DNA of 11,494 nt from the NCBI GenBank assembly GCA_037380725.1, contig JARRRL010000048.1, positions 1-11,494 of the forward strand, in the 5' to 3' direction. This DNA comes from JARRRL01 sp037380725. GTDB lineage: Bacteria > Pseudomonadota > Gammaproteobacteria > Pseudomonadales > JANQJO01. The translations under genes and the position numbers were made by a program. How positions within the stretch are numbered: position 1 is the stretch's first letter; every line of letters starts with the position of its first letter. The notes beneath the pieces are model-generated. The model had not been told where the DNA came from and did not search any database. It saw only the letters and a program-made list of their open reading frames with translations. Shown here piece by piece: positions 5,457 to 11,494 of the stretch.

Positions 5457-7424
5457 ATGATCCTCGATTGGTTACTACCGACATTACTGGCTGCTGCCCT
5501 GGCCTTATTGGTCATCGGCGCCATTCGTCGTGTTAATCTCTGGCGTGCGGGACAACCCGAATCAGTGAACCTCATCGCCGGGTTAATGGCCATGCCACGC
5601 CGCTACCTGGTCGATTTGCACCACGTTGTTGAGCGCGACAAATACATGTCCAATACCCACGTTGCCACAGCCGGTGGTTTCGTTCTATCCATGGTATTGA
5701 TCATTCCAGTCCATCTGTTTGGTCTGCAAACCGCTTGGCTCAGCATTCCATTATTGATCGCGACCGCCCTCATGTTTACTGGTGCCATTTTCGTGTACCG
5801 GCGGCGCCGTAATCCGCCGGCGCGTTTGTCCAAAGGCCCTTGGATGCGATTGCCGAAAAACCTGCTGATGTTTTCGGTCTCGTTTTTCCTGCTCACTCTG
5901 ACCACCTCGGGATGGCTGTCGGACAATATCTCGGGCAATGTCGGTGGGTGGGTTCTGGCCGGTATTTTAATGATCGGCGTTGCCTTTGGGTTATTTGAAA
6001 TGCTGTTTGGCATGGGTTGGGGTGGACCGATGAAGCATGCCTTTGCTGGCGCTCTGCACCTGGCGTTTCATCGTCGTCCGGAACGTTTTGGCGGCGGTCG
6101 TTCCACCGGGTTGAAGCCAGTTGATCTGGATGGCGCTCTGGGTGTGGCCCGTCCGAAGGATTTCAAATGGAACCAGCTGCTGGGTTTTGATGCTTGCGTT
6201 CAATGTGGCCGCTGTGAAGCGGTATGCCCCGCTTTTGCTGCCGGGCAACCGCTGAACCCTAAAAAGCTGATTCAGGATATGGTGGTGGGTCTGGTCGGTG
6301 GTAGCGATGCCATGTACGCCGGTAGCCCCTATCCGGGCACAGAAGTAGGCAAAGCCCACGGCAATCCGCATCAGCCGATTGTTAATGGTTTGGTCAGCGC
6401 CGATACCTTGTGGTCCTGTACCACCTGTCGTGCCTGTGTCGAAGAATGTCCGATGATGATCGAGCACGTCGATGCCATTGTCGACATGCGCCGTCACCTA
6501 ACGTTGGAACGTGGCGAAACGCCCAATAAGGGCGCGGAAGTGTTGGATAATTTGATCGTAACCGATAATCCCGGTGGTTTCGATCCAGGCAGCCGAATGA
6601 ACTGGGCGGCGGATTTGGATTTGCCATTAATGACCAAGAAGAAGGAAGCTGAAGTGCTTTTCTGGGTTAGCGATGGCTGTTTCGATATGCGCAGTCAGCG
6701 CATCCTGCGCGCCTTCGTCAAAATCCTGAAGACGGCGAATGTCGATTTCGCCGTGCTGGGCAATGAAGAGCGTGACTCGGGCGATGTCGCCCGGCGTTTA
6801 GGTGATGATGCAACGTTCCAAAGCTTGGCACGCCAAAATATTGCCACGTTTAATAAATACCGTTTTAAACGCATCGTCACTACCGACCCACATGCCTTTC
6901 ATGTCTTGAAAAATGAATACGGCGACTTTTATCCAGAAGGGCAGGGCGGCCACTATGAGGTGCTGCACCACAGCACGTTCATCAACGAGCTGGTCGAACA
7001 GGGTTCGCTGAAACTCGATGCTTTCAAAGGCGGTGCCGTCACCTATCACGACCCCTGCTACCTCGGTCGATACAATGGCGAATACGAATCTCCCCGTGCC
7101 TTGCTTGCGGCTCTGGGCATTCAAGTCAGTGAGATGGAGCGGTCCGGTTATCGTTCTCGGTGTTGCGGCGGTGGTGGCGGTGCGCCCATCACTGATATTC
7201 CCGGTGAACATCGCATCGCCGATATGCGTGTCGACGATGCCCGCAAGGTCGAAGCGAAAACCATTGCGGTTGCCTGTCAGCAATGCACCGCCATGCTCGA
7301 AGGGGTGGTGGAGCCGCGACCGGAGATACGCGACCTGGCCGAATTGGTGGCTGATGGCTTGATCATTGAGACAGCGGAAACAAAAAATCCGACAGCCCAA
7401 GCTCAGGTTGAGGAGGTGCACTGA
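5457..7424 (+). CDS. dgcB: membrane-bound Fe-S oxidoreductase DgcB of dimethylglycine catabolism
   Basis: This 655-residue protein probably carries electrons from DgcA towards ETF or quinone at the inner membrane. Five hydrophobic segments are visible at about 4-23, 70-90, 94-114, 135-153 and 164-188 (the DUF3483-type N-terminus). Two ferredoxin motifs follow: CVQCGRCEAVCP (Cys247/250/253/257) and CTTCRACVEECP (Cys321/324/327/331). The C-terminal half resembles heterodisulfide-reductase HdrD/GlpC proteins. The first CCG module is cysteine-poor (only Cys408), while the second is complete, with Cys534, Cys569-Cys570 and Cys607/Cys610, that is C-x34-CC-x36-CxxC. Gene order matches Pseudomonas dgcB (PA5399). 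The start at 5457 has GAAGGGG (5444-5450) in front and gives the hydrophobic N-terminus directly; the ATG at 5373 would add a charged stretch encoded within a hairpin. The stop codon overlaps the next start by one base (TGATG). Confidence 0.85.
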   Translation: MILDWLLPTLLAAALALLVIGAIRRVNLWRAGQPESVNLIAGLMAMPRRYLVDLHHVVERDKYMSNTHVATAGGFVLSMVLIIPVHLFGLQTAWLSIPLLIATALMFTGAIFVYRRRRNPPARLSKGPWMRLPKNLLMFSVSFFLLTLTTSGWLSDNISGNVGGWVLAGILMIGVAFGLFEMLFGMGWGGPMKHAFAGALHLAFHRRPERFGGGRSTGLKPVDLDGALGVARPKDFKWNQLLGFDACVQCGRCEAVCPAFAAGQPLNPKKLIQDMVVGLVGGSDAMYAGSPYPGTEVGKAHGNPHQPIVNGLVSADTLWSCTTCRACVEECPMMIEHVDAIVDMRRHLTLERGETPNKGAEVLDNLIVTDNPGGFDPGSRMNWAADLDLPLMTKKKEAEVLFWVSDGCFDMRSQRILRAFVKILKTANVDFAVLGNEERDSGDVARRLGDDATFQSLARQNIATFNKYRFKRIVTTDPHAFHVLKNEYGDFYPEGQGGHYEVLHHSTFINELVEQGSLKLDAFKGGAVTYHDPCYLGRYNGEYESPRALLAALGIQVSEMERSGYRSRCCGGGGGAPITDIPGEHRIADMRVDDARKVEAKTIAVACQQCTAMLEGVVEPRPEIRDLAELVADGLIIETAETKNPTAQAQVEEVH

Positions 7425-8740
7425 TGAGCGATATTTCAAGAGACGAAGTGCCAAGACGCGATCCACGTACCGAATGGATCCTGCGCAACCGACTGCATCC
7501 CCGGTATGATGAACTGGTAGCCGCTGAAAGCGGGCCGGTACGCGGGCCGACAGGATTATTGCGGAAGAACCTTCACGCTGTCGGTTTTATCGGGCCAAAC
7601 GGGATAAAACGCATTGATCGCAGCGCGGGAATCCTGGGTGGTGCGGGCGGTCTTTCATTGCGCGCCAAAGGACGGTCTTCACAGACCGAAGCCGAATTGC
7701 CGCTGCATCGTGTTGAGCACCCCGATTTCTACATCGCGGTGGTCGTTGATATGGTTGGTGGTCGCCTGAGTGGACACGATAAAGACATCCTGGGTCAGGC
7801 ACATCAGTTGGCGGCAGCGACGGATGGTGAGGGCGCCGTGGTGGTCATTGCCCTGGGCGAAGCGCGTGAAGCAAGGTTCGACACCGCCGGCGCCGACCGA
7901 CTGATTCACCTGAGCGAAGTGCATGATCAACCGCTTACGGGTTACTGCCCGGAACTGAAACTGGCGGTGCTTCAAGCCGTTGAGAATGAGTTGAATCCCC
8001 GTTACTGGCTGTTTCCGGATTCCGTTCATGGCGGTGCCGATCTGGGTTCACGCCTGGCTGCCCGACTGCGAGAGCGTCCCGCCGTACATGCCTGGCAGGT
8101 CAATGCCGAGCAGACCCTCTGTCGCGGTGGCAACCAATTGACCGATTGGCAACGGCCTACCCCTCGGGTGATGCTGCTCGCTGAAGAATGTGCGTTACCC
8201 ATCGATGAAACACGACATGAAGCGCGGCCTATTGTGCTGGCCTCCATTCCCGGGGTCGAATCACACATCGAAGACCTCGGCCCGGTCGATGTCGACCCCA
8301 GCAAGATCGCGCTGGGCGAAGCCGAGTTTATTCTGTCCGCCGGGAATGGTGTGCGCGATTGGGATCAATTCCATCGCGTCGCCGCTGCGCTCGGTGCCAC
8401 CGAAGGCGCCAGTCGCGTCGCGGTGGACGATGGCTTCATGCCCCGTTTCCGTCAGGTGGGTGCCACTGGCACCTGGGTTACGGCGCGGGTCTATGTGGCT
8501 GTGGGTATTTCAGGCGCCATTCAGCATCTGCAGGGCATTGGTCAATGCGACAAGGTCGTGGCCATTAACCTTGATGGGGGTTGCGACATGATAAAGCGGG
8601 CCGACCTCAGTGTGATTGGGGACAGCCAGGCCATTCTTGCCGAACTGATGCAGTTGGCTGAACAACGACAGGTGGGTGATGCCGCCGAGTCGCCCGATAC
8701 CACCGTCGAGATCAGCGAGGAAGAACGCCATGTTGCCTAA
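7424..8740 (+). CDS. electron transfer flavoprotein alpha subunit, dimethylglycine-operon type
   Basis: This 438-residue protein is long for ETF alpha (usually about 310-330). Residues 1-95 are a basic extension without a clear domain (RRDPRTEWILRNRLHPRYDE), then an ETF N-terminal fold (about 100-290). The C-terminal FAD domain (about 295-415) is clear: ASRVAVDDGFMPRFRQVGATG, then the family signature YVAVGISGAIQHLQGI, then VVAINLDGG. The usual arginine in the GGRG segment is Asn308 (ILSAGNGV), and the usual PxAPIF after the AIN motif is replaced. It should pair with the next gene to shuttle electrons from the Dgc proteins to ETF:quinone oxidoreductase. It corresponds in position to PA5400 of Pseudomonas. 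The ATG overlaps the dgcB stop, implying translational coupling. I give no symbol because etfA is normally kept for the housekeeping copy. Confidence 0.85.
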   Translation: MSDISRDEVPRRDPRTEWILRNRLHPRYDELVAAESGPVRGPTGLLRKNLHAVGFIGPNGIKRIDRSAGILGGAGGLSLRAKGRSSQTEAELPLHRVEHPDFYIAVVVDMVGGRLSGHDKDILGQAHQLAAATDGEGAVVVIALGEAREARFDTAGADRLIHLSEVHDQPLTGYCPELKLAVLQAVENELNPRYWLFPDSVHGGADLGSRLAARLRERPAVHAWQVNAEQTLCRGGNQLTDWQRPTPRVMLLAEECALPIDETRHEARPIVLASIPGVESHIEDLGPVDVDPSKIALGEAEFILSAGNGVRDWDQFHRVAAALGATEGASRVAVDDGFMPRFRQVGATGTWVTARVYVAVGISGAIQHLQGIGQCDKVVAINLDGGCDMIKRADLSVIGDSQAILAELMQLAEQRQVGDAAESPDTTVEISEEERHVA

Positions 8741-9515
8741 CCTGGATCTAAAGGTCGCCACTTTGGTGTCCGTCGGTCAGCATCCAAAATCGGGCCGTGC
8801 CCGCCGTGCCAATCAAGATGCCCGCGCTGTAGAATTGGGGCTCAAAATGGTCGGGGTTTCCTGTCGACTGATTCATGTCGGCGAGGGTAATGAAACCGGT
8901 CTGCGCCACTATCTCGGTATGGGGTTGCCGGAATTATCCTTGTTGAAAGGCGATGACAGTACCGATGCGGTCTCCGTGTTGATTAAGCACTTCAAGGAAA
9001 ATCCCACGGATATTGTCCTCACGGGTATTCATGCCGAGCAGGGCGAAGCCTCCGGCATGGTGCCGTACCTGTTGGCTGAACATCTCGGTTGGCCGGTGGT
9101 GTCCCGAATTGCGGATATCCAGAAAATTGAAGGCGGCAAAGCGGAAATATTGCAGGCACTGCCACGAGGTCAGCGTCGCTTGTTGCGGGTATCGCTGCCG
9201 TTTATTGCCACGGTGGATAACGCTGCTCCCGAAGCACGCCAATACGCCTTTGGTGCTGCCCGTCGGGGGCGATTCGCTGAAGTGGACGTTGAAACTGACG
9301 TCGACGAAGCCCGAAAAAACTGGCAGGAAACACCAGCTAAACCCAGACCGAAACGGCTTAACGTGGTCAAGGCAAAATCCGCCGCCGACCGCTTTAAAGC
9401 CGCCACCGCTAAACCCCAGGGTCAGGGTGGAAAAGTGATAAAGGAAGGCTCTGATCGCGAGAAAGCCGAAGCCATCATGGAACTGTTGATCGCTGAAGGA
9501 GTCGTGAAATATTAA
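8730..9515 (+). CDS. electron transfer flavoprotein beta subunit, dimethylglycine-operon type
   Basis: This 261-residue soluble protein is of typical ETF beta length. The N-terminal block ARRANQDARAVELGLKMVG matches the family pattern RxxNxxDxxAVExAL. VLTGIHAEQGEASGMVPYL followed by AEHLGWPVVSRIADI fits the AMP-binding and dimer-contact region. A Lys/Pro/Ala-rich linker (about 200-240) precedes a C-terminal helix, KAEAIMELLIAEGVVKY, which in ETF beta lies near the docking helix region. The start at 8730 is set by GAGGAAGAA (8717-8725) and overlaps the ETF alpha stop by 11 nt, so the two subunits are coupled. It is the last gene of the dgc block and corresponds to PA5401 of Pseudomonas. The cytoplasmic heterodimer should carry one FAD and one AMP. 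Confidence 0.85.
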   Translation: MLPNLDLKVATLVSVGQHPKSGRARRANQDARAVELGLKMVGVSCRLIHVGEGNETGLRHYLGMGLPELSLLKGDDSTDAVSVLIKHFKENPTDIVLTGIHAEQGEASGMVPYLLAEHLGWPVVSRIADIQKIEGGKAEILQALPRGQRRLLRVSLPFIATVDNAAPEARQYAFGAARRGRFAEVDVETDVDEARKNWQETPAKPRPKRLNVVKAKSAADRFKAATAKPQGQGGKVIKEGSDREKAEAIMELLIAEGVVKY

Positions 9516-9519
9516 ATTA

Positions 9520-9541
9520 TTTACACCTTGTTTACGCCTTG
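9520..9541 (+). repeat. two tandem 11-bp units just after the ETF beta stop
   Basis: TTTACACCTTG (9520-9530) and TTTACGCCTTG (9531-9541) are adjacent and differ at one base. They begin five bases after the stop codon at 9513-9515. No function is apparent. Confidence 0.75.
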
Positions 9542-9547
9542 TAATTG

Positions 9548-9565
9548 CACGATCACTTGATCGTG
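9548..9565. terminator. hairpin in the convergent spacer, possible bidirectional terminator
   Basis: CACGATC (9548-9554) and GATCGTG (9559-9565) pair perfectly over the loop ACTT. The hairpin lies 33 bp after the ETF beta stop and about 80 bp after the hypE stop, between two convergent operons. The T-tract is weak on both sides (only TTTT at 9575-9578 on the + side), so this is a candidate only. The rest of 9516-9645 shows no gene. Confidence 0.4.
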
Positions 9566-9645
9566 ATTCAACAGCTTTTGCTGGTACTGCGGATGTTGAT
9601 ATTGCGGTGTTCTATTCACAGCTTGTCACCTCGCCATTGCATGGA

Positions 9646-10779
9646 TTAACATATTCTCGGTAATAATTGTCCGGTCAGGCGTCGCAATACCCGAGTACTG
9701 CCGATTTCAGTACGCAGTAAAACTTTACCTTCTCTTGTATTTTCTCCTGTGCTTTTATTTGCACTATTATCGGTGGTAATGCTGCCGATGATGATGCTCT
9801 GACGGCTGATCGCGTGTTGGCGCAGCGCATCGATTGCCTGATGCGCGTGTTCGGCAGGAACGATGACAACAAAGCAACCTTCGTTTGCCACATAAAGTGG
9901 ATCCAAACCCAATATTTCGCAAGCACCGGTCACCACATCGCTCACCGGGATGCACTCTTGCGAGATGCACAGGCTGTGTCCACTGGCTTCGGCTAATTCC
10001 ACTAAAATCGATGCTAATCCGCCACGGGTCGCATCACGCATGCAATGTACGTTAATCCCGTGATCCATTAGGGCGCTTACGGCGGGTAACAAGGAAGCGC
10101 AATCACTCAAAATGGGGCTGTCGAAGCGTAAGCCCTCACGTTGCGCCATGATTGCCAAGCCGTGTCGACCAATATCAGAAGACAGAATAATTTGATCACC
10201 GGGTTGAATGGATTGTGGTGCGATCGCGTTTGACCACATACGAAGGCCAATGCCGGAAGTGTTGATGTACAAACCATCACCGTGACCTTTGTCTACGACT
10301 TTGGTATCACCCGTTACCACCGTCACGCCGGTTTCCTCAGCGGCTGAAGCCATTGAATCGATGATTTGAGTCAATGTGTGGATGGGCAAGCCCTCTTCAA
10401 TGATAAAACTACAACTGAGGTATTGAGGTCGTGCGCCCGTCATCAGTAAATCGTTTACGGTACCATAGACGGCTAATTTGCCAATATCGCCACCAGGAAA
10501 AATCAAGGGATCGACGACATAAGAGTCTGTGGTAAAAGCAATGCGATGATCGGACAAATCCAACGAGGCGCTATCGTGCTGGCGTGACAAGGCTTGGTTT
10601 GCAAAACGCGGTAGGATAACGCGTTGAAATAAAGTGTGACCCAGCTGTCCGCCGCCACCGTGATCCAGTTGGATCAATTCATTTTTTTCGGGTAATGCAC
10701 AGGGCGTCTGACAGGACGCCTGGTGTGCTGTCTGGCTCGAATTATTTTTTGTGACATGTTTTTTCACGGTTAAGTCCAC
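9646..10779 (-). CDS. hypE: hydrogenase maturation protein HypE (carbamoyl dehydratase)
   Basis: HypE takes the carbamoyl group delivered by HypF onto its C-terminal cysteine and dehydrates it with ATP to a thiocyanate, which supplies the CN ligands of the [NiFe] active site. Visible marks are the glycine-rich LDHGGGGQLGH, FTTDSYVVDPLIFPGGDIGKLA, VVTGDTKVVDKGHGDG, CMRDATRGGLASILVELAEA and the diagnostic ending LLPRIC with the terminal Cys. The reading frame of 377 residues is longer than usual (about 330-350). About 35 residues, rich in Ser, Gln, Asn and His, precede the first conserved block (ELIQLDHGGGG). The GTG at 10779 is the first possible start; it has no clear ribosome-binding site and no in-frame ATG follows before the conserved block. 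The true start is uncertain and could be an internal TTG just before IQLDHGGGG. It lies 40 bp downstream of hypD. Confidence 0.9.
   Translation of the reverse strand: MDLTVKKHVTKNNSSQTAHQASCQTPCALPEKNELIQLDHGGGGQLGHTLFQRVILPRFANQALSRQHDSASLDLSDHRIAFTTDSYVVDPLIFPGGDIGKLAVYGTVNDLLMTGARPQYLSCSFIIEEGLPIHTLTQIIDSMASAAEETGVTVVTGDTKVVDKGHGDGLYINTSGIGLRMWSNAIAPQSIQPGDQIILSSDIGRHGLAIMAQREGLRFDSPILSDCASLLPAVSALMDHGINVHCMRDATRGGLASILVELAEASGHSLCISQECIPVSDVVTGACEILGLDPLYVANEGCFVVIVPAEHAHQAIDALRQHAISRQSIIIGSITTDNSANKSTGENTREGKVLLRTEIGSTRVLRRLTGQLLPRIC
10702..10721 (-). repeat. hairpin inside the unconserved 5' part of hypE
   Basis: GGCGTC (10703-10708) and GACGCC (10715-10720) pair over six bases (10709-10714), with a flanking G.T wobble. 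It falls within the atypical N-terminal extension, about 60 nt into the frame. If hypE starts further downstream, this would be an intercistronic hypD-hypE hairpin. Confidence 0.4.
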
Positions 10780-10823
10780 ATTGACAGAGCGTGCTCAGGG
10801 TTCATTGCTTGCTCAGGGTTCAT
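10770..10823 (-). other. 17-codon reading frame bridging the hypD stop and the hypE GTG
   Basis: An ATG at 10823-10821 overlaps the hypD TGA (ATGA) and opens a short frame, MNPEQAMNPEHALSMWT, that ends with TAA at 10772-10770. It thus overlaps the hypE GTG (10779) by ten bases. No ribosome-binding site is obvious, but termination-reinitiation at ATGA does not always need one. It may be a coupling leader, a remnant of an earlier hypE start, or chance. Confidence 0.3.
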
Positions 10824-10825
10824 TG
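10792..10825 (-). repeat. tandem 18-bp repeat at the hypD-hypE junction
   Basis: On the + strand TGCTCAGGGTTCATTG occurs at 10792-10807 and again at 10810-10825, separated by CT, giving an 18-bp period. On the coding strand the second copy begins in the last hypD codons and includes its stop. The period is a multiple of three, so the duplication adds six codons (the doubled MNPE motif) to the bridging frame. Confidence 0.9.
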
Positions 10826-11494
10826 ATAGTGGAAGTAGGCGGCGCAGGCGCCTTCTGAGGATACCATGGGCGCACCCAGCGGGTGCTCAGGCCGACAGGA
10901 TTTTCCAAAATGCGGGCATTGAGGCGGTTTTTTGAGTCCTCGTAATATATCCCCGCTGATGCAGCTTTGCTGAACGGGAATGTTGGCTGGCGATCGAGAT
11001 GAGGCTGAATGTGTCAACGCTGTGGCATCGTACTGGTGATAGTCGTTACTGAGTTGCAAACCGCTGTTTTTGATTATACCGATGCCGCGCCAAGCTTGAT
11101 CCGATGTTTGAAAAACCGCATCCATTATTTGCTGTGCGGCGGTGTTGCCCTTGTCCGCGACAACACGCCGGTATTGATTGTCCGTGCTCGCTTCGCCGCG
11201 TTCGAGTTGAGTCACGCAGCGCAAAATACCCTGCAGAATATCCACGGGTTCAAAGCCGGTAATCACCATGGGCATGCGATAAGTTTGTGAAAGCGCCGTA
11301 TACGCTTCAAGACCGGTTATGGCGCAAACGTGACCGGGTGCGAGGAAACCTTGTACGCGATTTTCGCGGTCTTCGGCAATGGCGCTGATGGCGGGCGGCA
11401 CCAAAAAATGAGACAGCAATACGGAGAAGTTGCTGATGCCATTTCGTTTGGCGGTCCACAGCGCCATGGCTGTGGCCGGCGCGGTGGTTTCAAA
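10820..11494 (-). CDS. hypD: hydrogenase maturation protein HypD, C-terminal part (5' end outside the window)
   Basis: The frame is open to the window end and starts mid-gene with FETTAPATAMALW, so 224 C-terminal residues of a protein usually about 370-380 long are present. HypD forms the HypCD scaffold on which the Fe(CN)2CO group is assembled. Conserved blocks are VQGFLAPGHVCAITG, MPMVITGFEPVDILQGI, then the Fe-S cluster region: QQSCISGDILRG, PQCPHFGKSCRP and PLGAPMVSSEGACAAYFHY, containing the four expected C-terminal cluster cysteines. The stop TGA (10822-10820) overlaps an ATG. The order hypD then hypE fits the common end of hyp operons, and the rest of the cluster and the hydrogenase genes should lie to the right. 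Confidence 0.93.
   Translation of the reverse strand, partial: FETTAPATAMALWTAKRNGISNFSVLLSHFLVPPAISAIAEDRENRVQGFLAPGHVCAITGLEAYTALSQTYRMPMVITGFEPVDILQGILRCVTQLERGEASTDNQYRRVVADKGNTAAQQIMDAVFQTSDQAWRGIGIIKNSGLQLSNDYHQYDATALTHSASSRSPANIPVQQSCISGDILRGLKKPPQCPHFGKSCRPEHPLGAPMVSSEGACAAYFHYQ

Noticed and set aside
10740..10772. A-AAA-AAC-like slippery sequence near the start of hypE, suggesting programmed -1 frameshifting from the bridging frame into hypE
   Set aside because: The bridging frame meets TAA and then TGA before the slippery run, so ribosomes would stop first.
1..11494. CRISPR arrays, tRNA/rRNA genes, insertion sequences, phage attachment sites
   Set aside because: I saw no regularly spaced repeats with spacers, no transposase or integrase motifs, and no tRNA-like cloverleaf or rRNA segments in the spacers.

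Overview
The window looks like chromosomal DNA from a Gram-negative bacterium, most likely a gammaproteobacterium related to Pseudomonas or the marine Oceanospirillales. The base composition is moderate, by eye slightly above 50% G+C. The proteins closely resemble the Pseudomonas glycine-betaine/dimethylglycine catabolic set, and the last two genes belong to a [NiFe]-hydrogenase maturation cluster. This placement rests on protein resemblance recalled from memory, not on a search.

Left and centre (1-9515, all + strand): a GbdR-type GlxA/AraC regulator is followed by a co-directional catabolic block. The block runs: divergent M19 'dipeptidase', V4R-like DUF5943 protein, dgcA (flavin/Fe-S N,N-dimethylglycine demethylase subunit of the trimethylamine-dehydrogenase/old-yellow-enzyme family), dgcB (membrane Fe-S oxidoreductase), ETF alpha and ETF beta. 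The last three genes are tightly coupled: dgcB and etfA overlap by 1 nt, and etfA and etfB by 11 nt. In Pseudomonas the same M19-to-ETF order occurs, but I recall gbdR lying elsewhere; here it sits directly upstream. The likely working model is that GbdR senses glycine betaine or dimethylglycine and switches on the block. DgcA oxidises dimethylglycine to sarcosine at FMN. Electrons then pass through the DgcB Fe-S clusters and/or the dedicated ETF to the quinone pool. No gbcAB (betaine demethylation) or soxBDAG (sarcosine oxidation) genes are in the window.

Right (9646-11494, - strand, convergent with the dgc block): hypE (complete) and hypD (cut by the window end), which help build the Fe(CN)2CO centre of [NiFe] hydrogenases. 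This is the tail of a hyp operon entering from the right. A 130-bp convergent spacer with a small hairpin separates it from the dgc block.

Points of interest: several proteins keep a family fold but lack hallmark residues (M19 metal ligands; one Fe-S cysteine and the flavinylation cysteine in DgcA; the first CCG motif in DgcB; a flavin-site arginine in ETF alpha). Between genes there are several short perfect or near-perfect tandem repeats, three of which begin at or just after stop codons. There is a repeated TTAACC element upstream of dgcA, a long hairpin before dgcB, and an odd hypD/hypE junction with a 17-codon reading frame bridging the two genes. All starts were chosen from ribosome-binding sites and expected family N-termini.
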